DNA from: Xenococcaceae cyanobacterium MO_167.B27
Lineage (GTDB): Bacteria; Cyanobacteriota; Cyanobacteriia; Cyanobacteriales; Xenococcaceae
Direction of reading: 5' to 3'
Assembly (NCBI GenBank): GCA_030065935.1
Contig: JASJCP010000028.1
Span: 1-64,000, forward strand
Length of the DNA stretch: 64,000 nucleotides
Made by a program: the position numbers and the translations under genes. Positions 19,480-28,462 of the stretch are shown here, piece by piece (position 1 is the stretch's first letter; every line of letters begins with the position of its first letter). The notes under the pieces were generated by a model, which saw nothing but the letters and a program-made list of their open reading frames with translations, did not search any database and had not been told where the DNA came from.

Positions 19480-19659
19480 TAACATTCAATTTGGCAGTGA
19501 CAATTGTTTGTTACTGAATATTTACAATTGTTAATGAAATGAGATAAGGGTATTTAAAACTTAAAATAAAAGCCAATTTTGGGAAAAACTCAGATATGCT
19601 CAAGCCAGTAAGTTCAAGGTACAATAGCCTATCTCGTACTTAATATCTATGTCCTTTTT

Positions 19660-22533
19660 ATGTCTTCAAGCAGACCAGTATTAATACTCATTGACGGTCA
19701 TTCTTTAGCCTTTCGTTCTTATTATGCTTTGGTTAATTCTAGACGGGGTGCTTTACGAACTTCCACAGGAATACCTACTAGCATTAGTTATGGTTTTATC
19801 AATGCTTTATTAAAAGTTATAGAAATCGAAAAACCTCAGTATGTTGCGATCGCATTCGATCTAGCTCAACCTACTTTTCGTCACAAAGCAGACAGTAATT
19901 ATAAAGCAAATCGGAAAGAAACTCCTGATGATTTTATTCCCGATATGGAGAATTTACAACAGTTACTTGCAGCTTTAAATCTCACTATTGCTACTGTAGC
20001 TGGTTACGAAGCTGATGATGTTCTTGGTACTTTAGCGCAACAGGGAATCAATGAAGGATATAAAGTTAAGATCTATAGTGGCGATCGCGATTTATTTCAA
20101 TTAGTGGATGATGCCAAAGAAATAAGTATTCTGTATAGTGATCCTAAAGCATTTAAAAAACCAGGTAAAAATTATTTTGAATGCGATCATAATGAAGTAA
20201 TTGAAAGATTAAAGATTACACCAGAACAAGTAATTGATTATAAAGCATTGTGTGGAGACAAGTCTGATAATATCCCAGGAGTAAAAGGAATAGGAGATAA
20301 AACAGCAATCAAACTGCTAAGAGAATATGAAACTTTAGACAATATTTATGAGAATCTAGATCAAATTAAAGGCGCAGTGAAGCAGAAATTAGCAACAGAT
20401 CGAGACAATGCTTTTCGCTCTCGCTTTTTAGCTACCATCGCTTTAGACACTCCTATAGAGATTAAGCTTACTGATTGTAAATTGCAAGGATTTAATCCAC
20501 AACAAGTACTTACTTTATTAGAAAAGTTAGAACTAAGAACATTTAGAGACAATATAAAAAATATCTATCAATTTTTAGGAGGCGATCCTGAAACTTATCC
20601 AAAATCAGTTAATCAGCAATTATCTCTTTTCGACACAAGTCAAGATATTGTCGCACAAAACAGCAACTCTATAAACATTGACCCTTTAATAGTAGATACA
20701 GAAGCCAAACTACAACAACTAATTAGCATCCTTAAAAAACACACTAATACCGATAAACCAGTTGCTTGGGATACAGAAACAACTTCCTTAGAACCTCATA
20801 ATGCGGAACTAGTAGGGATTGGTTGTTGTTGGGGAGAAGCTACCACAGACATTGCTTATATTCCCACACATCACACCACAGGAAACCATTTAGAAAAGCA
20901 ACAAGTATTATCTGCTCTCAAACCCATCTTAGAATCTTGTGCATATCCCAAAGCTTTTCAGAATACCAAATTTGATCGCCTAGTATTTCACTATCAAGGA
21001 ATTAAACTAGCAGGAGTAGTGTTTGACACCATGCTAGCTAGTTATTTACTTGCTCCTCAAAGTAAGCACAACCTAACCGACTTATCACAACATTATAATA
21101 TCCCCCTGATTGCTAAAAAATACGAAGACTTAGATATTCCCGAAGGAAAAACCATTGCTGACTTAGAAATTGCTCAAGTTGCAGAATATTGTGGGATTGA
21201 TGCTTATGCGACTTATAATTTAGTCGATAAATTAAAAACTGATTTAGAGCAAGTTCCTGAAATAAAAAAACTTTTACTAGAAGTAGAACAACCTTTAGAA
21301 ATAGTTTTATCCGCAATGGAAACTGTTGGTATTAAGATCGATACCCAATATCTAAAGCAATTTTCTCAACAAATCAAAGCAGACTTAGACTCCATTGAAA
21401 AACAAGCATATAGTTATGTACCAGATGTAGAATTAAACTTAAACTCTCCCAAACAACTTAGTGAGCTACTGTTTGATAAATTAAATCTCAACAAAAGAAA
21501 ATCTCGCAAAACCAAAACAGGATATTCTACAGCGCAACCAGTATTAGAAAAACTCCAAGGCGCTCATCCGATTATTGATTCCATCCTAGAATATAGAACA
21601 CTGCATAAACTATATTCAACCTATGTAGAAGCTATCCCCAAATTAGTCAGAAAAGACACCAATAGAGTTCATACAGAATTCAATCAGACAGTAGTAGAAA
21701 CAGGAAGACTATCTTCTTCTAATCCTAATTTACAAAACATACCCATTCGTACTGAGTTTTCACGTCAAATTCGTCAAGCTTTTATTCCTGAAGCAGGGTG
21801 GTTACTAGTTGCTGCTGACTATTCTCAAATAGAATTAAGAATCCTCGCTCATTTAAGTCAAGAGCCAGTATTAGTAGATGCTTATCGTAATAGTTTAGAC
21901 GTTCACAGTGTCACAGCAAAACTATTATTTGAAAAAGACGAAATTACTCCCGAAGAAAGACGCTTAGGAAAGATAATCAACTTTGGAGTAATTTATGGAA
22001 TGGGAGCGCAAAGATTTTCTAGAGAATCAGGATTTAGTAGCGAGCTTGGTAAAGAATTTATTAACAAGTATCGTCAGCGATACGCTAAAGTTTTTGACTA
22101 TTTAGAAGGAGTCAAAAAAGAAGCAGTTACCCAGGGCTTTGTACAAACTATTTTGGGAAGAAGACGCTATTTTACTTTTGTAAGTGAAACTTTGCAGCAA
22201 CTAAGAGGAAAAAATCCTCAATCAATCAACTTAGATCAAATTGATTATAGTTATCAAGATGCACAACAATTAAGGGCTGCTGCTAATGCTACCATTCAAG
22301 GTTCTAGTGCTGATATTATTAAGATCGCAATGGTCAAATTACACCAAGTATTAGAACAATACCAAGCTAGACTATTACTACAAGTTCATGACGAATTAGT
22401 GTTTGAAATGCCTCCTGATGAATGGTCACAATTAGAAAACCAAATTAAATCTATTATGGAAAATGCTGTCAGTCTCAGCATTCCTCTTGTAGTAGATATT
22501 CATGCTGGAAACAACTGGATGGAAGCAAAGTAA
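19660..22533 (+). CDS. polA: DNA polymerase I
   Basis: 957 aa; 5'-3' exo ('GYEADDVLGTLAQQ', 'SGDRDLFQLV'), 3'-5' exo ('AWDTETTSLEPHNAELVGIG'), pol motifs ('ADYSQIELRILAHLS', 'GVIYGMGAQRFS', 'QVHDELVFE'). Confidence 0.97.
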   Translation: MSSSRPVLILIDGHSLAFRSYYALVNSRRGALRTSTGIPTSISYGFINALLKVIEIEKPQYVAIAFDLAQPTFRHKADSNYKANRKETPDDFIPDMENLQQLLAALNLTIATVAGYEADDVLGTLAQQGINEGYKVKIYSGDRDLFQLVDDAKEISILYSDPKAFKKPGKNYFECDHNEVIERLKITPEQVIDYKALCGDKSDNIPGVKGIGDKTAIKLLREYETLDNIYENLDQIKGAVKQKLATDRDNAFRSRFLATIALDTPIEIKLTDCKLQGFNPQQVLTLLEKLELRTFRDNIKNIYQFLGGDPETYPKSVNQQLSLFDTSQDIVAQNSNSINIDPLIVDTEAKLQQLISILKKHTNTDKPVAWDTETTSLEPHNAELVGIGCCWGEATTDIAYIPTHHTTGNHLEKQQVLSALKPILESCAYPKAFQNTKFDRLVFHYQGIKLAGVVFDTMLASYLLAPQSKHNLTDLSQHYNIPLIAKKYEDLDIPEGKTIADLEIAQVAEYCGIDAYATYNLVDKLKTDLEQVPEIKKLLLEVEQPLEIVLSAMETVGIKIDTQYLKQFSQQIKADLDSIEKQAYSYVPDVELNLNSPKQLSELLFDKLNLNKRKSRKTKTGYSTAQPVLEKLQGAHPIIDSILEYRTLHKLYSTYVEAIPKLVRKDTNRVHTEFNQTVVETGRLSSSNPNLQNIPIRTEFSRQIRQAFIPEAGWLLVAADYSQIELRILAHLSQEPVLVDAYRNSLDVHSVTAKLLFEKDEITPEERRLGKIINFGVIYGMGAQRFSRESGFSSELGKEFINKYRQRYAKVFDYLEGVKKEAVTQGFVQTILGRRRYFTFVSETLQQLRGKNPQSINLDQIDYSYQDAQQLRAAANATIQGSSADIIKIAMVKLHQVLEQYQARLLLQVHDELVFEMPPDEWSQLENQIKSIMENAVSLSIPLVVDIHAGNNWMEAK

Positions 22534-22715
22534 GAAAGGATGAAGTATGAAAGATGAAGTATGAGGAAGTAATCAGTATTCAGTAATCAGTCTCCCAGTC
22601 CCCGACTCTCCCAAACTCCCCCCGAGAGGAGACTTAATATATCTAGGTATTGAACCCAAAATAGATCGGTTTTGTAATGAAGTCTCCTTCGGGGCCCCAT
22701 TCCCCATTCCCCAAT

Positions 22716-22760
22716 ACTACTAACCACTAACTACTAACCACTAACAATTAACAATTAATG
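22716..22760. repeat. Short tandem repeat, (ACTAACA/C)n family
   Basis: tactactaaccactaactactaaccactaacaattaacaattaatg. Confidence 0.85.
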
Positions 22761-23465
22761 ATGCTCTTTATCAAAAAAATTGAATTGACTTAAAATTTTA
22801 GTGTTTTCAGGAGTTAGAATTTTATGTAACTCTGAAGTTTGATTGACAACTCCTAATATTTTTGTGTATTCTTTGTTTAAATTCTCTAAGTGCCTCTGTT
22901 GTTCTGGAGCTAGAGAAGATTGCTGTAAATTTTTTAGCTCTTGATTCAGCTTAGAGATAGATGCTTCTACTCCTTTTATGAGATATTTTATAAGAGAACT
23001 TTGTGCTTGACTATAGCTTTCTAATTGTTCTAATTTATTGTGTAATTCTTCTTTAGGTTCTGATGCTGGAAGACAATAGTTTTGAATTGTAGCTTCTTGC
23101 TTCCTTAATCTAATGGCGATCGCTGCTCTTAATTCTACACTAGTAACGGGTTTACGAAGATAATCATCTGCTCCCATTTCCATTCCCAAACGAAAGCTAG
23201 AGCTATCGGTAGTAGCGGTGAGAAAAATAAAAGGAATGGCTGCGGTTTCTGCATCTTGTTGTAAATAAGTAAGAACATCATAGCCGTCTAAATCGGGCAT
23301 AATAATATCACAAATAATTAAGACGGGAAGATGTTTCTGAGCTAATTCTATGCCTTGTCTGCCATTTTCTGCTCCAATAGCTTCAAATCCTTCATTGTTC
23401 AAAAAATCTACAAGGCTATTTAAAGTTGTTTTTTCGTCTTCAATTACTAATATAGTTCTCTTCAT
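22755..23465 (-). CDS. CheY-like response regulator with C-terminal coiled-coil tail
   Basis: 'MKRTILVIEDEKTTLNSLVDFLNNEGFE...LIICDIIMPDLDGYDVL...FIFLTATTD...GADDYLRKPV'. Confidence 0.9.
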   Translation of the reverse strand: MKRTILVIEDEKTTLNSLVDFLNNEGFEAIGAENGRQGIELAQKHLPVLIICDIIMPDLDGYDVLTYLQQDAETAAIPFIFLTATTDSSSFRLGMEMGADDYLRKPVTSVELRAAIAIRLRKQEATIQNYCLPASEPKEELHNKLEQLESYSQAQSSLIKYLIKGVEASISKLNQELKNLQQSSLAPEQQRHLENLNKEYTKILGVVNQTSELHKILTPENTKILSQFNFFDKEHH

Positions 23466-23698
23466 ATTTTTTAATAAAATAAGTTATTCTGTCACCTTTA
23501 AGAAGTATTTTTTGATTTAGTATATTATCAACAGATAAACTCAGATAGACACAGATAATTTATTGAGTTTTGTCTCTCAACATTATGGCAGTTGCATTAA
23601 CTGTGTCGCCAGACTAGTATCAATAGTATTGAGGAATGCAGAGAGAGGAAGCACCAGGAGCGCAGGGAGATATAAATTAGAACATACCATCTATTACT

Positions 23699-23791
23699 CA
23701 TATCTTGCGCCTCGAAGCCATACCGCAGCGAAACTTGAGTTTCGGCTCTAAGACAATAAGTCTGTTGAAATAGACTATAAACTAACTCCAG
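23699..23791. mobile_element. Partial MITE-like repeat copy, inverted orientation
   Basis: catatcttgcgcctcgaagccataccgc...aaacttgagtttcggCTCTAAGACAATAAGTCtgttgaaatagact = reverse complement of the 15786 copy's 3' part. Confidence 0.65.
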
Positions 23792-23863
23792 AAGCTACTT
23801 TTTTTCCTTGTAACACTTTGACCGCTTCTGTTAATTGGAGCGTTGTTAGTTGCTCATTTTTAA

Positions 23864-25588
23864 TTACTGTCCCTGCTGCTTCTCTTTGAGCCACTGTAAC
23901 AGAGCATCTTCCAATTTAGGAGATAGGGAAAGGGGTAAATTTTCAGAACGTAGGTATAAGTCTCGTTGGGGAAAAGGAATTTCAATTTGACTTTCTTTTA
24001 AAGCTCTTTCGATGCGGAAGTAAAGATCGCTTTTGAGGGGAGCTTGGCGACTGGGTTCAGAAATCCAAACTAGTAATTCAAAATCTAAAGAACTTTCTCC
24101 TAAACCCACAAAGAATACTTGGGGTGATGGACGATGTAAGACTTCTGGATGTTCTTTCGCCACCCGTAATAATAGTGAGTTAACCGCTTCTGTATCAGAA
24201 CCATAGGCAACTCCTACTGGGATATGTAATCGAGAAATCGGACTGTCGTGACTCCAGTTAATTACTTCATCAGTGAGTAAGCGAGAATTGGGGACAATAA
24301 TCGAAACCCGATCCAAAGTGGTTAAAAGAATGCTTCTTGCTCCCACTCTTTCTACTGTTCCCACATAGTTTCCCACTTCAATAAAATCCCCTACTTGTAC
24401 CGATCGCTCAAATAGTAATACTAAACCACTAGCAAAGTTTTTCGCAATATCTTGGAACCCAAAACCAATCCCCACCCCCAAAGCACTACCCAAGATAGTC
24501 AAAGAGCTAAGGTTTAAACCCCAAACTTGAAGTAAGATAATTGTTCCAAATCCAATCAAGCCATACCGAGTAATAATAAAAATAACTTCTTGAGAGCCAC
24601 GGTTCATACCTATTTGGCTCAAAACTCTGGTTCGGAGTAAATTTACTGTTTTACTCGTTGCGACAAATAAACCCCAAAATAAACCCACGAGTATTACTAT
24701 ATCTATAAAAGAATAAGAGCGATCGCCTAAAGAAAACAACGAAGTAGTAACAATACTCCACAAAATAATCCAAACTTCATAGCGTAGCTCTCGCGAGAAG
24801 GGAAACAACTCTGTTATTAAGTATAAAGCGCAACACCATAACCCTACTCTAGTTAGACCAAATTTGACCTTATACAAGAAACTAAAATCAGTCTCGCTAC
24901 TACTTTCAGAAACATTCCCACCTCGAATCAGCCTAGGGAAAGCTTGCCTAATCGAATAGTGTCTTAAAAGACTACAGAATCTATTGCCAATAAGTGCAAT
25001 AACCAAAATCATAGCACCTAAAATTACTTTTTGAAGTATATACCCAGGAGTCCGCTCTTTCCTTGCTTGATTAATAGATTCTTCAATTTTGGTTTTCCAA
25101 ATTTCCGCTCTTTCCTGTACCGTTTCTCCTCTAGATACATCCTGTTTAGTAACAGTTAGTAAATAACCACCATTAAGCAGAATATTAGATAATTCCCCCT
25201 TAGTTTGAACTTCTATCTGGGGTGGGTTGGGTAAGTTTACAGCACTTTCTAACCGAGAATTAATCCCTTTGGCTCGCGCTTCTGCACTTAATCTATCCGA
25301 CTTACCAATCGGAAAAATTTGTCTACCATCTATTATCACAGAAGCTGGAGCATCGTTTGGCAACAACGACGGGAAGTTAAATTTTTCATCAATAGAAAAA
25401 CGGGGAGCATCAGAATTATCTTGAGCGAAAGTCCCAAAAGTTAAGACTAATAAAAATGACAATACCAATAGTAATGTCATGGGAATGAACAAAAAGAAAA
25501 TTTTTCTTCGGTTCAGAGTCTTTAGTTTCACTAGCTTGCTCGATGGCGATGATGGTAAGTTACATTTCCCAGTGTAATTAATTATCAA
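23864..25588 (-). CDS. MscS-family mechanosensitive ion channel with N-terminal periplasmic extension
   Basis: 'LGSALGVGIGFGFQDIAKNFASGLVLLFERSVQVGDFIEVGNYVGTVERVGARSILLTTLDRVSIIVPNSRLLTDEVINWSH'. Confidence 0.92.
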   Translation of the reverse strand: MIINYTGKCNLPSSPSSKLVKLKTLNRRKIFFLFIPMTLLLVLSFLLVLTFGTFAQDNSDAPRFSIDEKFNFPSLLPNDAPASVIIDGRQIFPIGKSDRLSAEARAKGINSRLESAVNLPNPPQIEVQTKGELSNILLNGGYLLTVTKQDVSRGETVQERAEIWKTKIEESINQARKERTPGYILQKVILGAMILVIALIGNRFCSLLRHYSIRQAFPRLIRGGNVSESSSETDFSFLYKVKFGLTRVGLWCCALYLITELFPFSRELRYEVWIILWSIVTTSLFSLGDRSYSFIDIVILVGLFWGLFVATSKTVNLLRTRVLSQIGMNRGSQEVIFIITRYGLIGFGTIILLQVWGLNLSSLTILGSALGVGIGFGFQDIAKNFASGLVLLFERSVQVGDFIEVGNYVGTVERVGARSILLTTLDRVSIIVPNSRLLTDEVINWSHDSPISRLHIPVGVAYGSDTEAVNSLLLRVAKEHPEVLHRPSPQVFFVGLGESSLDFELLVWISEPSRQAPLKSDLYFRIERALKESQIEIPFPQRDLYLRSENLPLSLSPKLEDALLQWLKEKQQGQ

Positions 25589-25799
25589 GTTCTAGATACT
25601 TAGTTTCTAGTAAAAATGCACCCTGAGTAAAACGCACTCCCCAATATCCCCCTGGATGACGATTGAGAATTATCCCCTTTTCTCCTACAGTTAAAACATC
25701 AGGAGGGCGTAACATCGGCATAGGATCGGCAGTTTTAACATAGGGTGGTAACATCACTAATTTTACGCGATCGCCTACTTTGAGAGAATTCATATCCAA
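25578..25799 (-). CDS. SipA-like (DUF3148) regulatory protein
   Basis: 'VGDRVKLVMLPPYVKTADPMPMLRPPDVLTVGEKGIILNRHPGGYWGVRFTQGAFLLETKYLE' resembles cyanobacterial NblS-interacting SipA. Confidence 0.7.
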   Translation of the reverse strand: MDMNSLKVGDRVKLVMLPPYVKTADPMPMLRPPDVLTVGEKGIILNRHPGGYWGVRFTQGAFLLETKYLELDN

Positions 25800-26201
25800 A
25801 ACCTGTTAACTTTTTTGAGTGCGAATCGTTCTCAAAAAACCCAAATAACTAGGAAGATGACCCGCATTCCTAGATTAACCCATCAAGGGTGGAGCTTCTA
25901 TAAGCAGCCAGAAACTTATCTATAATTGTCCATAGTTGTTCAATTTAGATCGGAAAGCGAAATTAAACAATAAAAAGTAAGCGCAACGCATATGGTGTTA
26001 ATCATCAGTATGTCAAAGCGTGTAGGTGGTTCTTGACTGCCACCACTGATGAATAGTAGGTGACAGCTAAGTGTAAATGTTTAGAATCGTGTCTTTAGAC
26101 CGATTCGGAACATCCGCGCTATATCTCTCGTGTTTTAACCGAGAGAGAAGTCAATGACACATCCGTTTTATCTTTGCGAGTGTAAGACCCTCACAAGAGC
26201 G

Positions 26202-26244
26202 TGGGAGCAACGCGAAACAGTTGTTTTCTTAAAAGCGCGATCGC
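26202..26244. repeat. Left arm of 43-bp inverted repeat flanking the ISKra4-like element
   Basis: GGGAGCAACGCGAAACAGTTGTTTTCTTAAAAGCGCGATCGCT; inverted partner at 28176-28218 (41/43 identical). Confidence 0.85.
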
Positions 26245-26467
26245 TAGCTTGCTAGTCTTCGACCCTCAAAGAAGTCCACAGGTCGCGCTCATTACTTCCA
26301 AGCAAGAGAAAAATGGTAGTTTCAAGAGATAAAAGAGCTAAAAAATAGCAGCAAGAATTTAAAAAGACTAATATTAGGGGAATTTTTCACAGCAAAATCT
26401 TCCCGAATCATTGAGTTTCGGTTAACAAAGAAGATAATTTTCAGAACTTTATCCGCCTGAAATAATG

Positions 26468-28034
26468 TTAGCTGGTAGAGGGATAAATTCTCCAAGTTAA
26501 AATAGAATTTGTGAAATCACTCCAAGCTCCTGAAAGCCATTGACAACGAGCGTGTAAAATAATTTCGGCATTTTCTTCTAACCAAAATTTACCATTACAG
26601 AGGAGACAAAAAAATCAAGGGGTCTTGTTACTTTAGTTAATGGTAAAAGCCATAGGTTATCGCTTTCTGAAGACCCCTTGATTTTTAAAGTCATTTGTTA
26701 CCTTTTAAACGCAAATTAACAGCTTGACGGATTAAACTTTCCACAGCACCACTACCAATTGGTAAGTTTAATTGAGAAATTTTATCATAGTTAAATAAGC
26801 CAGTTGCCAGAGGTTTATTAAAATAATAAATCTGACTTGTCATGATTTTACGACGAGAACCACGACTGGCTTTTGTGAGCTGTTTCATCTGTTCAATTAA
26901 TTGGTCAACTTGACCTCTTTTTAAATCAGAGCGAGCTGCTTTAAACCAAGCGATTCTTTCTTTTTCATCATTAAAAGCAGCAGTAGCAAATTTTTGTAAA
27001 TGTTCGGTAGCATGATAAAAATCTATGAGATAATAAGTGAAATCTTCACACCCCAAACGATTAAGTAAAGTCGGTATATGTTGCCAAATCCATTCAGCAC
27101 CATCAGCAACAAGTAAGATTTGTTTAGCAGTCTTTATACCCAAGCTTACTAAATACATTTCTAGGATTTTTAAAAACTCTTTATAATCGCCATAAGTGCC
27201 ATCATTAACAAGAGGAACTTCACCATTTTTGATCTTTTTACCTTTTTTATCTACCGTATAGATAGTCAGTAATTTAGGCTCAATCCATTCCCCTTTATAT
27301 TTTTTTCTTTGGGTTTTGGGATTAGGCTTCTTTGGTTCATAAATTCGGACTCTGGTTCGACCCCCATCGACGGAAATAATTACTCTTTTATCTTTTAAGT
27401 TGGAACTAGTTGATAACAAATCTCGTTCAACAGCCCGTATTTTTGATTTTCTAATACTTAAGCCTTCCCCTCCAAATTTATAAGTTAAACGTTGAATTCT
27501 TTTGAGACTAATTTTAACTCCCCAATCAATTAAACTGTGCCTAGCTGTCTCAAATGAAGTTGTAATTGTGCCATATTTAGCAATAGTAGACCAAAGATAG
27601 GGAGTTACACCAGATTCCATTCCTAACCATCTTAAAAAAGGAAAAAAGCCTTGTCCCTTGGGTTTTTTTTTAGACTTTTTCTTACTCTTTCTTTCGACTA
27701 CATAAGGTAATCTTAGCTTGGCTACTACATTTCCTACTGTTAATATTTCTCGGGGTTTTAAGCCATTTTTTTGAGTTTTTGTTCTCCACCAACCTTGAGT
27801 CTGATTAATTGCTGTACGAGATGCTTCTGTTGATTTAGATAAAGTATCTAGCAGTATGGCTACACATTGTCCAGCTAAAATTAAGCCCGCTTCTCGAATT
27901 TTTTCTTCTCGCTCTTTAATAATCGTTCCATCCCATTGATTAACATTATTTAATTTCAACAGTTGAGCTATAGTAACTTGAAAATCTTGTAAGGACTGCT
28001 TTAAATTAAAATTAGCAAAAGTTTTGTTTTTCAT
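26468..28034 (-). pseudogene. ISKra4-like transposase, interrupted near its 3' end by a 103-bp hairpin-bearing insertion
   Basis: ORF 26691-28034 ends '...LPIGSGAVESLIRQAVNLRLKGNK*'; the missing tail 'GKFWLEENAEIILHARCQWLSGAWSDFTNSILTWRIYPSTS*' is encoded at 26593-26468 on the same strand. Confidence 0.85.
26594..26696. mobile_element. 103-bp insertion with 17-bp perfect inverted repeats inside the transposase gene
   Basis: AAAAATCAAGGGGTCTT (26610-26626) / AAGACCCCTTGATTTTT (26670-26686); GTAA(C/T) present at both junctions. Confidence 0.7.
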
Positions 28035-28138
28035 GGTTATTCTCTTAGGTCAAATCGACTCAGACTATTTTTTCGGACTTGACTGGAGAATACCTTTTTT
28101 TACTGATTCTTCTGTTCTTTTTCTCTCCTGCTCTACTG

Positions 28139-28169
28139 CGACTTGAGGGCGAAGCCTGCCCTCAAGTCG
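28139..28169. other. 12-bp perfect hairpin CGACTTGAGGGC-gaagcct-GCCCTCAAGTCG
   Basis: Read directly; lies between the transposase start and the right 43-bp repeat. Confidence 0.6.
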
Positions 28170-28175
28170 GAAACC

Positions 28176-28218
28176 AGCGATCGCGCTTTTGAGAAAACAA
28201 CTGTTTCGCGTAGCTCCC
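28176..28218. repeat. Right arm of 43-bp inverted repeat flanking the ISKra4-like element
   Basis: AGCGATCGCGCTTTTGAGAAAACAACTGTTTCGCGTAGCTCCC. Confidence 0.85.
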
Positions 28219-28398
28219 ATTGCAGATGCTATGTTTGCCCCAGTAGTGTTTCGATTCAATACCTATGGTGTCTCCTGTGATTCGGTAGCTGGTGAATATA
28301 TGAATATGGTTTTAAATGACCCTGATGTGAAAAGATGGTATGAAGCTGCTAAGGATGAAGAAGCGGTGATTGAAAAAGTAGAGGTAGGAATTGTCTAA
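28189..28398 (+). pseudogene. C-terminal fragment of a glutathione S-transferase family protein, 5'-truncated at the repeat
   Basis: 'PIADAMFAPVVFRFNTYGVSCDSVAGEYMNMVLNDPDVKRWYEAAKDEE' matches the GST C-terminal helix region; upstream residues are encoded by the 43-bp repeat. Confidence 0.75.
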
Positions 28399-28462
28399 TT
28401 TTACCTAACCTTAAGGTCGGTATTGTATTAGTTACAAAGTATAGTAGAACTTATAAAGAAAT

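Noticed and set aside
26594-26696. Programmed bypass or splice element in the transposase
   Set aside because: Length (103) breaks the frame and no take-off/landing codon evidence beyond GTAA at both ends; simple insertion is more economical, though RT-PCR would settle it.
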